From Aplectana chamaeleonis (Eukaryota > Nematoda > Chromadorea > Rhabditida > Cosmocercidae), in the NCBI GenBank assembly GCA_029168955.1, contig JAPDOI010001166.1, positions 1 through 64,000 on the forward strand: a stretch of 64,000 nt of DNA, given 5' to 3'. A program made the position numbers and the translations under genes. Numbering within the stretch: position 1 is the first letter of the stretch; each line of letters begins with the position of its first letter. The notes beneath the pieces were generated by a model. It had not been told where the DNA came from, made no database searches, and worked only from the letters and a program-made list of their open reading frames with translations. Shown in pieces: positions 1 to 13,200 of this stretch.

Positions 1-1101
1 ATTAGTGGGCTGCGTGATGAGTCAATTCCTCCCTAATAACGGCGCTGTGCGCTGTATGACTCATTCGGTCTACTGGTTTCAGTCGTAGCAGGCCACGCGC
101 TGCTCGTTTGGTGGTTCGATACGTGAGTTTTCTACGTCAAAGTGTGCGTTTTCGCATTGTGCTCTGAGCAGAACGTCGAATACGCTAGAGCGGTGGAGGT
201 GTTTGGTGGTGTAGAACACAGGTCAAACCTTCACCACATTTAGGCCTCTGATGACGACGACAGTGTCGAAACGTAAGGCCAGAAAATAAAGAGTACCACC
301 TAAAAACCTCGACGGCATACAGAAGTATAAAAACAGGATAAACTCACCATGCCGAGGTTGCAAGGCAGGAGAAGTTGGAGACTGGGAGATTATATAGTTG
401 TTTAATGGAACAGCACGTGAGCTTTATTATTAAATTTATTTAATATCATTAAAGTACTTTGTATAGATGTCGAACTCGAAGAAACAGTGCGTAGATGCGC
501 CTAAACGGGTGATATGAACATGGAAGGAACGAGTGGAATATGAATAGGGACACAGAGATAAACAACTACCCAGACGGAATAAGCTTATTTCGAGCCATAA
601 AGCAGAAGCTGATTCTCGAACGAACTGCACAGAACAAAATTTTCTCAGAATGAACAGTTTATCACTTAACAAGAAGATGTGCTTTTAGCGAGAATGTAAG
701 CAGAGAAACGCACCGAAGGCTGAGTTCAGCAAGTGTCGGAAATGCGGGCGGAGAAAATGTGGGAAAATAGAACTCGGATGTTCTCCAGTCATTCGAGTAG
801 AACAATGTTAATGAAGTTGAACAGTACAAAATGATGCATGAGCAGACAATAGGCACGGGAATCACAGCGGAATTCGACTAATTAATCATGTACAGTGGTG
901 TGAATATGGAAGAGCAACTACGCGCCACTACGGCCCAAACAGAGTCATCATCGGGTCGCCCATTTCGATCTACCTTTGCGGAAAAGGCGACCGAACAAGG
1001 TCTCTATTTGGACCTCAAAAGAACCCTTATCTCTTGAATAAAAATTTTTCTACATCAACAAACGTACAAACATATTTTAAAAAGGACTATTCCGTTATAC
1101 A
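1..1101. other. 3' flank of Shank: presumed 3' UTR and intergenic DNA
   Basis: No further Shank coding sequence lies below the stop at 1102. On the minus strand an AATAAA-type signal is possible at 422-427, which would give a 3' UTR of about 0.7 kb (low confidence). A small inverted repeat (AACCTCGACGGCAT near 307 with ATGCCGAGGTT near 344) is present. No other gene recognised. Confidence 0.4.
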
Positions 1102-1259
1102 TTAAACGTTGCCCATATATAGCCGGAGAGAAGCCTCCATTATCTGACGATGGGCGATACGGGTTACACCCAATTGAGTGAACACGGTGCGATCACAACT
1201 CGCAAGCGCTCTGCCATCAACTCGATGAGCTTGGAAAGCACCCAGGTAATCGTCAAGTC
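1102..1259 (-). CDS. shn-1: Shank exon 25: rest of SAM and stop
   Basis: Residues 1050-1101 and TAA at 1102-1104. Acceptor ctactttcag. LDDYLGAFQAHRVDGRAL, then TQLGVTRIAHRQIM, give SAM helices 2-5. The chain ends nine residues after the last helix (SLRLYMGNV). SAM domains of Shanks self-assemble into zinc-sensitive sheets (family knowledge). Confidence 0.95.
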
Positions 1260-4200
1260 CTGAAAGTAGAATTTATAAATGAGCTGCTGATTACGAAAAT
1301 AAGTATCATCATAGAAGTGGACGTGGTAGAACAAATATCTGCAGAAACCTTCACTAAAGGCGACGTACACGCTAAAACCATAGTCTGTTCTTCATGTTTT
1401 TCTATGGGTACTTTACCCCATTTGATGAAAGTGACAAAAGAGCCCTTCAAACGCCTCGATTTGTAAAGAAAATCAGGGATTAAAGTTGTAGCGAACGGCG
1501 CTTGGAAGGTTTCCCAGCCGCAGAAGAGGTGGGGGAAACAGGGAAGGGGCGAAGTCTGGGATTGGACGAAACAAGGTTAGCGTCCAATCACGCACCTCGC
1601 TCTTTCCTCGCCTCTTTTGCGCTCGGGTAACGTTACGACCACCACCCCTGAAGGACGATTGGTGAGGCTTGATGGGACGGGGCCTCCCATAACATGGAAA
1701 TGGTGCAATTCTGAAGCACCAAATTCTGCCACTGCAAGAAGCTGGGATCAGCTAATTGTGGGGAGTGAAGGCAGAAGAAGGTGAAAAGATTTTAGGGTCA
1801 TCACCCCGAGTAAAAGCCGCGAATTCTTGATCTCAGCACGATATTGACTTACACTCACAAAGGATGTATAATTGGGTAGCGCTGCGACCGAACTCCTAGA
1901 CCGGGGTCAGACTTTACGCGCGACATAGTGTTTGTCTGCTACGTATATCGACCGAAACTCGATACGCACTGTCGCCATCGCACATCGCGAAAGTACAAAT
2001 TCGGCTTAGAAAAAGGAGAAACTGAACAGAGGTCTTCAATGTTAAAAAGGATTGATGAGAAACTGCAAACGCGAGTCATCATACTTTTTTCTACTTCAGG
2101 CACGCTTTTCGGAAAGATTTGCCCAAACTCGCCACACACGAAGGCCTTATTCTCGACCTTATTAATTTTATTGAAAAAAGTAAGGTGAAAACGGGAGTCA
2201 ATGCTTCGTTAACCCTATCCAGTTCCGATCTGGGGAGAAGGAACACATTACAGAGTTATATGTGTGACCCACTTTCGCGGACCGAATATCGAATAATAAT
2301 ATTCGAGTGACAGTGAACTCCGAAATGTGAATATCGAGTGGATGAAGGTAACGCCTTGGTCTATGCTTGACCGCTAGACTAAATTTCCTAGCTTTTTGAT
2401 AACTTCAGGTTATTCTGCGCCAAATCAATCCCTAAGCAATTCCAAGTAATTTTTTTACTCTTTTTGACTTGATATTTCTCCTAAATATAACACTGCTCAC
2501 TGCTGAGTCATTAATTTTCCCAGGAAATAAAATCTTCAAAATAGCCATAATAGCTTCGGTTTCCCGCGCTCAACGCTCCCGCAAAGTAGCGTCGCGGCTT
2601 CCTAGTTAAATGGCACGGGTCATATCCCCTCGACCTGCCACTACCTTTTCTAGCCAACAATTAATTACGGTTCCTCAGTGGCAGTGAATATGTGGTAGCC
2701 AATACTTCAGCGGTCCGAGAAATAATGATGTGATAAAGCGCGAATTCGAAGGTTTCTAGCTGAAACGAGACTGTTTGCCGTGCTTCGATTGCGAGATAAT
2801 CCGCCACCATACCACACCATTCCATCGTGTACTCCTTCATGCATCAGTACCGATTCTTATTCCCATCCCAAAATAACCACTCACGTCGAAGTTGTGGCTC
2901 CGAAACACAGAATATGTAGGATTTGAGTAATTTCTCAACAGCTCTGAGTCGATCAAAATCGAGAGCTGCTCAGAAATGCCCCAGAGTTTAACTACAATGA
3001 ACACTGCGGAATAATTTCGAAATCTGGTGAAAAAAACGCGGTGACGTGATAATCGAACACTGAAGAGTGAGCATTGTACTATAGTTGCACACGAACGAAA
3101 TTTTTGAAAGATTTTTCGAATTCTTTTCGTTCGTTTTCGTTCGTTCGAAATTTCGTTGAAGGATTTTTTTTCAAATTTCGTTCGTTCGAAATTTCGTCGA
3201 ACAAAATTATTTCAAATTTCGTTCGTTCGAAATCCGATTTTTCAAAATTTTTTCAAAATTCGTTCGTTCGGAATTTCTTCGAACAAATTTCGAAAAAAAT
3301 CGAAATTTCGATTTGTTTCGATAATCGTTCGCTCGTGCGACCTCCGAAATTTGGAAAGTTTTTCGAAATTCGTTCGTTCGAAACTTTTCGAACGAAATTT
3401 TTTCAATTTTCGTTCGTTCGACATTTTTTCGAAATTGTACAACTATACATTGTACCCAACAGCTAGAGATACAATACCCGCGCTAAGTTTTGTAAAAACG
3501 GGGAGCATCTGGAAAACTTGGCAAAAAACCGTCCGATGCATGAAACTTTTCTGAATGAAGACTTTTTTGAATTCTGAAAGCGCTATCATATTCACAGAAC
3601 GAAGTGTGGGACGAAGTTCCCAAAAAATGGCTTTGTTTTTGAAGGAAATAGTTTTTGCAATCATTTTTGAAAAACGTCGCGCGCGGCAAGGTGCGGCGAA
3701 ACTTTGAGCAGTATTTGTAAAAGTAATGGAAGAGCAATCTGCATGCTTTCTCCATAAATTAGGTGCAGGTGAGAGAATCTCAAGGTATGTGTTGGTTGAA
3801 TTTTCAAAATCCTTCATTAAACACGCTTGAGAACTACCTGAAAAGTAGGGGATTTGTTGCAAAAACCCTGGACTTTTAAATGGAGGATTTCGAGAATTCA
3901 ATCAATATAAACCTTGAGATTCTCTCACCTGCACTCAATTCAGGAAGAAAGCATTCGGATCGCTCTTCCACTACTTCTTCAAATACCGCTTAAGCTTTCG
4001 CCGCACTTCGCTGCGCGCGACGTTTTCGAAAAACGATTGCAAAAACTATTTACTTCAGAAACAAAGCGATTTTAGGGAACTCCGGCACACAAGTAACATA
4101 ATTAAGGAGCAATTCCATTTGTGAATATGATAGCGTTTTCAGAATTCAAAAAAATCTTCGTTCAAAAAAGTTACATGCATCGGACGCTTTTTTGCCAAGT

Positions 4201-7200
4201 TTAGCAAATGCTCCCCGTTTTTACAAAACTTAGCGCGGGTATTGTATCAAAGCAGTCCCCATGTTTTCGAAACTATGCTGATGTCTTTGGGGAGGTGAGA
4301 GTACCGAATAGCTTCGAATTGTCGAATAGATTCGAGTGAGCTCTTTTTTTTTCGAGGTGAAAACATCGAATAGTGATGGGCAAGTGCTACTTAAAAAATA
4401 TTCGAACCCAAATAGCTATTCCAATGAAAAGAATATTCATACGTGTTTATTTGAATGGCATAACTAAATCATACCATATATCACTAACCCAGAGATATCA
4501 GCCATTGGCGAGCATCGGCACATGTCCATTTCAATAGTACTTTCCTTTCAAATGACCCACTTTCCGCATCTGAAAAAAGAGGCAGTTTTTAAGAAAGAAC
4601 TTCTGCAGACACCATGATTCTGCTAAGGAGGATGCGGGGTTGAGGAATAGTCAGAGAAGTTCAGGCAGCACAAATAGCTTTGAAACATGCAATGTGATGG
4701 CGAAAGTTTCCCGATCTTGAATTCCAATAAAAACTTTAAATAATAAGTGAGGGGAAATCAACGCTAATACCCTGGAATAAATTCATTGCTTGAACCCATG
4801 CATTAACTGTTTGATTGTTTACTGTTGTCAACATTTGGTCACGAAGTGGTCACGAAGTGAAAGCGAATGAGTCACTCTATTAAAGGCAGTGTTTACGGCT
4901 TTGTATTATAGTTTTCTATGCTTTTGGGTTGGTAAGTCCACTAAGTAGGGGTTAATAGGGAATAGTCCCCACAGAACACTCAAATGCCGGAGAAAAACTG
5001 TTCAAAGGCAGCGTGCGCGCAAAAAGCCGTATTAATTTTTTTTACAATGTCGCGCAGGCAGGCTACCAGGTTGTGATATATCGCGAAGAGGCCACCCGAA
5101 ACACTCAATTTCCGAAGAAAAACTCGTTCGAAAATCCCGGAGCATTCAACACCCTTTTTTCACGTCTGTCCGGTGTGTCTTGTGTAATACACAAATGTCG
5201 GAAATTTGAGAGTCTAAATTGAATTATACTCTCCTTATCTTGAATTGCACAAAACACGGTCCGCCAATAGTCCTCTAATTCGCCCGCTAGTACCGTAGTG
5301 TACGTCCACGACGCGTTCTCGGCAGACCCGGGTGTGCGCCCGGTGTGCAGAGCAATCGACTCGTCAATGCCGTCACTCGGCCACCCACCCTGCCACCCGG
5401 GTCTGCTGAGAACGCGTCGTGGACGTACACAACGGTACTAGCGGGCCAATTAGAGGACTATTGGCGCACCGTGTTTTGTGCAATTCAAGATAAACCGAGT
5501 AAAGCTCCTTTAACTTTTTAGGTTCCACAATTTTTTCCGCCTTTCTGCTGTCGAAAATTCTCTAAAAACAAGAAGCTTACAATACACACGTCTGAAGTCG
5601 AGGATCTCTCGGAATAAAGAATATAGAATTTCGGATTTCCGCGGCCTGTCGGAGCCTGTCGCGGCGCTGTCTCGTGTTAGATGATCGAAAACGCCTTTTT
5701 AGACCATTTACACGAGCCCATAGCATTATGAATACACAACATTGATGTCTCAAGCTTCGCCAACTATTTCCACTTGCTTCAAACATTGGATTAAGAAGAA
5801 AAACCCAGATGTGGTTTTCTGCGCGGACGCTGCCTTTGAAGGCAGCATACGTGCTCGCAAGGCGTCGTTTATACTTCCGCCACGGCGCGGCAAGATGCAA
5901 TACAGCCATATCGATCAAGCGGCGCCGCCTCGCTGCGCCGCGATGCGTTTAGGGGTTTTCTGCTCGAAATCATCCAACGGCGCCGCACGCGGCCGCAGCC
6001 TGGGTGCTGCCGCGCCACCTGGGGAGAGCAGGCGGCGCGGCGGCCGCGTGCGATTTGTATCAGCATTATTTGCTTTTTTGTTGTTATTCCACATACATTC
6101 TCATTTTTTGTTTCTCTTATTCATCACTAAAAGTCCCTCCAAGGTCATGGGCGTCGTTTAAAGCAGGATGGGTTGTGAATGTTCGATTTTTTGCTTTTGA
6201 AACCATGTTTCTCAAAAGAAAAAACAAAAATACTTTTAAAATACTTTCTACAAAGCGCGTGGTTCTTCCTGTCATGTGAATAATGTTGCCCGTCAGTAGC
6301 AGAGAACACAAAAAAATGTTTCGAAGACAAGAAATTTCCCACGTCCCTCATCCACTCCACACTGTAGTTAACCTTGCCATAAATGTACAGTCGTAAACAA
6401 TTCTGACATCGAACGTAAATTAGTAGGGATTGAAGAGAAGATTGAAAGTGAGAAATTCATGTTTCCTAACAAGATTAATGTAAAGATCCACAAACCTCCG
6501 TCGAATACATGACCAGGTACGCAAATGTGCGTCGCCGCGTCAAATCGACGCAGCCCGTTTATGCATCCTACTCTGACATTCGGACAGCGCCGCGCTGGGG
6601 CATTTTCGGCATTTAGCGCGAGGCTGGGGCACGATTAGTGCGCGGAGGATCCTTCAGCGCGAGGCCAGCGACTGCTCCCCCGCGGAATCTTCGCGAGGCA
6701 GCGTGTTCCATGCAAGACCTGGGGAAATAGTTGAACGGCGCCGCGCTGGGGTAATAAATCACGGCCCGGCCCCGCGCTCTGCTCTCTGTACTCCTCATTT
6801 CTTGGATTGGAGCGCATAATTGAATAAGAGATTTTCATGTGGCCATTTTGGTCAGATTTGATTCCGAGACTTATTTTCTCCAATTTTCTGCTGCATTTCT
6901 TTAATTTTCTTTTCTATGTACATACCCGGATTCGACAAAAACCAACGACATGTATTTATTTAATTTTAACTAATTGTACAGAGTAAGGTACTTACCGCTC
7001 TTGAGCTGAGCCTGACTTCTACAGCGAAATAGGAGGAAATTTTTTAATTGGACCTAACGGGTTTCGGACTTGCTAAATATTATGAAATTCAACAACTCAG
7101 TGTAGCATCTCTATCCATACTCTAACTCGATAATGAACCATTTTTTTGCATCAGGGGCCGGAGGGCAATGTATAATGAATTCGAAAACTCTCGAAAAGAT

Positions 7201-10200
7201 GGTCATCTTTGTACATATCATCCATTCAGATCACGGCAGTCCTCCTTCATGTCATTGCCATAAAAGAGAAGTGGCCTCACCATTTCTCTTCATTTTATTT
7301 TTCGCAAAACAGCTCTGTTTATATGACTCTACATAGTATTTTGGATTCGGATTTGGTCACAAAAAATGTTCAACATATTGTTTCTACAGTTCGCGATGAA
7401 GAAAATTCTGTTCCAGTTTACGCCTATACCTCTGAGGCTTGCAGCAGGAGCTGACGCCTGTGTTCGAAATTATGGTCCAGCTCAACGCAGAGCGGCACTG
7501 ACCCGCGTTCGAAGATCTTCGGTGAGTTGGAGAGCTCGAAAAAAATACGTTTCAGTCTCATTCCCACTCAAATCCTTTATAGATAGGATGGGCACTGCGC
7601 TGGATTTTTCGTCGTGGATGGCGTTCAGAATGGACTCTAGGGTACGTGAGTTCGCTAAGTTCGTCATAGTTAGACTTTTTTGTATCAATGGCTAAAATGA
7701 AATGATTCTGTTCAAAATCTGTTCTAGCATTGTGGTCAGCAGTCGCGGATTGCAGAGGATGCAAATCATAGAAGAGAAGATTTGAATGCAATCGCGGATT
7801 AAGTCATGGAAGATGGTTTTTTTCTGAATATTGTACAGCAGTTGATTGATATTAGGTTGTCCCGAGAGTTCTGCTAATCGTGAAAACCAGCAAAGAAATT
7901 GTCCAAAATTAGAAATTATTGGGACAAACATTTTGCGCCAACAATGGAAAACACCTTTCGAGGCTCAGTAAAGTAAGGGGTGTAGTCATGAGTACAACAA
8001 AAAAGATACAGTGAGTATCACAAATCATTTATTTTTTTAAACAAAAAAAATTCGAAAAAAAATGTTCGTACATTTAAAAAAAATTTGGTCTTTAGGGAGG
8101 TGGGGGCGTAGCTTAGTCGATTGCGGGGACAAGGGTTCTGCTTGACTCTGGAAGTTTAACTTGTCGGTCTGTGATCTTCCGATCACCCATGGTATCCCGC
8201 TCGAAAGTGTACCACTTCCTCTATCTAATGGCGTTCACTGCTACTAGAAAAACCCGACCTGCTTTGAATTTGCATCAGAGTGAAAAAAAAACTTCTTCCC
8301 ATTAATAGGAGGGGTACGCTAGAGTGGAAGGAACATTTGAATCCGTGATTACTAGATTTTAATACCAACGACTTGAGAGCGCCCTACTTTAAAGGCACTG
8401 TTCGCGATAGAAATCGCTTTTCTGTTGTTTTGCCTATCTTGAAACCGGTCTTATTCTGATTCCAATGTTGCTTCTGGAATCGTACAAGACTTTCTGGGAA
8501 TGGAGTTATGGTCCCTCAAAAATTCAGCTAGGGAAAATGGTGCACGAGTTGTCCGAGGCTTGTAACTTCCGTCTTTTACAGCCGATGTATGCGAGCTGAC
8601 CTGAGTAAAGAGAGAAGTTGAGAATGTATGGAAGAACGGGGCTTTTGATCGGAAACAATCGCTCTACTCACGATTTCGAGTGTTCCTTTGTTCACGTCGA
8701 GGGGCGGAAAGAGGAGGGGCTTGCCCACAATGGCGGGGTTTGCCCACTTTTCTAAGCCGTTTTGCGGCTCCTGGGTAGCTTTTCTTCCCGTTTTTTCGCC
8801 GCTGTTCTGCTTCTGAGAGCCACGAGAAGCGTTTGTCATGAAAAATTCGAGGATGAAGTTTATCGCGAACAGTGCCTTTAAATTTATGTGGTGTAGACAC
8901 TGTCTTATCGGAATTGAATCTTTCGATAGTCGATATTCGGCAGAGGAATTATAATTAGATAAGACACTGCCCATTATGCTTAACTTTATGAAGTTAGGCG
9001 CCCTAAAGTCGTAAAATGAAGATGTAATAGAAAACATAATTTTTCTAGAAGTTCTCCAGAAAGGTCCAATAAGCACATGAATTCCCAGGTTGATGATTTG
9101 TATTGTGTGTCTTTCTGTACAGATATAACTTACAGTGTTATTAATTACGAGTATCTGAACGTGCTAACGTGTATTTGAGTACGTGTATTTCAAAAAATTA
9201 TTCGTGGAGAAATTTCTCTTTCTAGGAATGTCACTTCATTAAAACTTGTTATTGTGGCGTAAATCTGGTGCTAGACGATTGAAGATAAGGATAAAGTATT
9301 GATAACAATTGTGTCATAATATCGATAATGTACTGTTGATGTCGTGATATGATAATATTTGATAGTACTGATAATAATGAATCGAGGACTGGATACAATC
9401 GACGTGATGGAAGAGGCCGGCCCCACGCTATTCTGCTAAAATGACCCAGCGCGGCGCCGTTGAAGAGTTTCACCCTCGCGCTGGGGCGCGAACAGCGCCA
9501 GGCTAGGATGGGGGCGCCGCCTCGCGCTGTTTACGCCCCAGCGCGGCGCTGTCCGAATGTCAGAGTCGTGGCGCGATTTATCGAGAAGAGCGGCGCGCCG
9601 CGCCGCCCCCCTTTTCGCCGCGCCGCTCGGCGGCGGAAGTATAAACGACCCCTAAACGTGATTGAGCGACGGTGGGAATGGCCCAGCACCCCTGTTTTGA
9701 AGGAGGACGAAAATAGAAGGGCGAGGCGAACTTCTTATTCGTGTAGCGGCATTGTAAGTGGTTTCTGAGACAGGGGCTCTCTACACACCGTGAGAGGAGT
9801 TGCCCCGCCTTCTGCGGCTCTAACTCCACTCGGGACCCCTTCGCTCGCGTTGAGTGGCGTGACGTTTCAAACTGCAAAAACGGGACAACTCCTCCCTCGG
9901 TGAGTAGACAGCCCCTGTACCCTTCAAAATGCTTGGGGGTTTTGTTCTGAGCCATACCATTCTCCTTCCTTAGTTATCTCAACCACGTTTACGAGCGTAT
10001 ATGCTGCCTTTAAAGGCACAGGACACCCAGAGAAATAATTTTCAGGTTTCATGCTTCTCTTGGAGAGAGTCACACGCTGATCACAGTGATATCTCTGAAA
10101 TCTTCCAAGACCCCCTTTGAACAAAGTTATGTCTCTTCAAAGATGCCTAGATTTTGAGGGTGAAACATTGGTGGACGAGTTGTCTCAGACCTGTATTTCT

Positions 10201-13200
10201 CCTCATTCGCAATCGTTGCGTGAGGGAAAGCCAGGATAAGGAGGCAGTCCGGTAATGGACTGAAGAACGACGACTTGTTGGAATTCATCCATCCATCCAG
10301 CCGCTATCGAGTTCGAAAATCTGTTAGGGGGTCGGGCCTGTGGTGGTGAGCGAAGGGGGTCGGGCCTGTGGTGGTCGCCTATATCTCGCTTATTTGAAGA
10401 AAATGAGATCTGGCATTTGGCACGTGTTATACAGGAGGGGTCTTCTACACAGTTACATGAAAATCTCAAAATTCATATCTGAGGGTGTACTGTGCTTTAA
10501 AGCCACGGTCCAAGCTCAGAATCGACTTTTCGTTTTCCTGCCTATCTTGGAGAAAATTTTACGCTGATCACAATGGTGTTTTCAGATTCGCTCAGAACTG
10601 ACTACGAACGGAGTTATGGCTCCTCAAAAATTTCAATTTTGAACGGCTAGAAGTTCTCGGACGAGTTGTCTCGAGCCTGTATTTTTTCGTTATTCGCAGC
10701 AATCATTCTGAAGCAGATCACATCATAAAGCCAGACCGAAAACAAAAGGAAGAACATAGGTTTTGAATAAAATCATTCGCGCGCCTCTTCCCTATTGAGG
10801 TCGGAAACCTGCCAGTGAGCGTAACCCATTTTTTCTTTCAAGGGGGCGTTATCGACTTTTTCCTAGCTTTTTCTCGCTTATTTGAGCGAAATGAGATTTC
10901 GCGCTTGGCAGGGTTGCTATATACGGCGACCGGACCAAAATATCAAAAATTACCTCTGAGGTTTGACTGTGCCTTTAAAGGCATCGTACGCGATGGAGAT
11001 CATATATTATTTTTTTCATGTTTTTCTGCAGTTTGAAATCTTTAGTGAACGAAAATGTCGAAGGAGACTCTGAAAAACCTTCATTTTTGAAGAAAAACCA
11101 GTTTGAATACAATGCAAAAAAGGATTTGAGTTTCGCGCCAAAATTGTTTTTGAGGTTTTTCTGCATTTGGAGACTTGGTTACCGCCATTTTTGTTTGAAG
11201 TTTTCCTGCATGTAGAGATTGTACCATAAATTTCTTCCACGTTGTTTGACGGTCACATCAACATTCCATGAAAAAAAAGTTACATGACGGACCCAGGAGT
11301 GCTAGATGATGGACACCGCAACAGTTTTCAGGTGGCCATAACTTTAAGGGGGAGCATTTTCTGAGCCTTAAAGGCACAGGACACCCAAAAAATAATTTTT
11401 AAGATTTCATGCTTATATTGGAGAGAGTCACACTCTGATCACAGTGGTGTCTCTGAAATCGTCCAAGACCACCTTTGAACAGAGTTATGGCTCTCCAAAG
11501 ATGCCTAGATTTTGAGGGTGAAAAATTGGTGGACGAGTTGTCTCAGGCCTGTATTTCTCTTCATTCGCAATCGTTGCGTGAGAGAAAGCCAGGATAAGGA
11601 GACAGTCCGGTAATGGACTGAAGAACGACGACTAGTTGGAATTCATCGATCCATCGAGCAGCTATCGAGTTCGAAAGTCTGCTAGGGGGTCGGTCCTGTG
11701 GTGGTGAGAGAAGGGGGTCGGGCCTGTGGTGGTCGCTTATATCTCGCTTATTTGGAGGAATTGAGATCTCGCATTTGGCACGTGTTATACAGGAGGGGTC
11801 TTCTACACAATTACATGTAAATCTCAAAATTCATATCTGAGGGTGTACTGTGCCTTCAAGCTCCGTGGGCGATGCCACTAGCCCGAATCGTTTGATTGTA
11901 CACAGAAAATCGAAAGTGATTTCAAGAGTGGACGATGCTTTTAAAGAAATTTCTGAAAAATTTAATTACGTTTATTTGTGTGTTTCGGGAGACTGCAGAC
12001 AACGCATCGAGCCTGACGTCGGGTAGATGGTTTCGCGCTTCAAAATTCTTAGGTAGGTGGCTTTGTTTCTGCTTCCTGTACCGAAAATTCTTTAGGAGAA
12101 GCCAATGTGCAGTACCGTTAAAAAGTCTATTTGCATGACTTTCCGCGAATAATGTTTTATACGTATCTTGGCTTGCCCTTAGCGTATTGATGAAACTTTA
12201 GTATGTTATGGGGCATCACAACTCTTGCTTTACACGTGCACAAAATTAGTTTTTGAGGGTGTAGTTTTTAAATATGTAATTTATTTATCAGTTTGTATTC
12301 ATATTTAAAACTAGGACTTTTCTCTCATAACATGGCTATTACACTTCCAAACCCGTAGCAATTATTCGCTATTCGAAGGTCTTCAGAACCGTTGTGTAAC
12401 TTTGTAAAAATCGAGCACCATCGAAATTTTTTTAGAAACAAATTTGAAAAAAAAATTATGCGATATTGCACCTATTAATTATCTCTCTTTGACGTTATCG
12501 AAAAAGAGCGAAATTTAAGTATCAGTAGTACCTTGTCAAAGCTTGTAAAGGACATATTATATTTTGTAATGATTCTGGGGTGAATAATTTTATAGGGGTA
12601 AATTTTCAAAAATTATTCCAACCTGTTTAATTTTCGGTCTTCACGAAAATTCTGATAGATTCCATTTTCTCACTAAAGGGAAGTATAAGAAGCGTAGGTC
12701 TGAATGGTAGAAATCTAATGTCATGTGGGAGTGTTCACGCATTACATGGTGAAATAGTGTTGGGTACCCGCCGCGAAAGATAGATCTGAAGGAGTTATAA
12801 GCTCCGAAAGTTTGCCGACCATCGACCTCCTCCTAGTCTGTGAATTGTTAAGCAGTCGAGCCAACAGCAACGACGGCGCAACAGGAGGAAGGGGCAAAGA
12901 TGGACATGTGACCAGGGTTCGGATCTCCACCGGAGCTGTTTTTTTTTTGCAAATTCACGGAACTTTTATATTTTGATCAAAAATTATATCACAAATGCCA
13001 TCTTATCCTTTTGCTGCGCGATATAGCCATATCGACAGTGAAATAGACTCGGGTACAAGGTATTCAAGGTTTTGTTTCCCATCAAAGCTTTCCTATTGTT
13101 TTGGGGAACTTATGTGATTGGGAAGTACTACCCCACATATTTTGAACAAGTGACGAGAACCATTAAGTAACAGAAGACGGTGCACTTGGTGCAGTCGGCT

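Larger units (their letters stand above)
1260..4488 (-). other. Shank intron between the two SAM exons
   Basis: 3.2 kb without a supported gene. It holds a run of GTTCGTTCGAAATTTC-like simple sequence (3090-3440) and a 0.78-kb foldback element (3468-4247), plus unclassified AT-rich DNA. Short frames here have no family resemblance. Confidence 0.7.

Noticed and set aside
3074..3554. 130-132-codon F/S/R-rich frames
   Set aside because: Translation of GTTCGTTCGAAATTTC simple sequence.
6300..6360. EWMRDVGNFLSSKH on the minus strand as the first half of the Shank SAM
   Set aside because: It resembles a SAM start, but the phase and the lack of a GT donor do not fit. The exon at 4489-4569 fits perfectly in phase, splice sites and sequence.
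7583..7800. A chain of plus-strand mini-exons after 7454 (for example around HCGQQSRIAEDANHRRED)
   Set aside because: Splice-like sites exist but no combination gives a consistent frame or a recognisable product.
10203..11827. Two similar 88-codon minus frames (10203-10469 and 11561-11827) as a duplicated gene
   Set aside because: Both lie in copies of one MITE; the similarity extends over the whole element, not just the frame.
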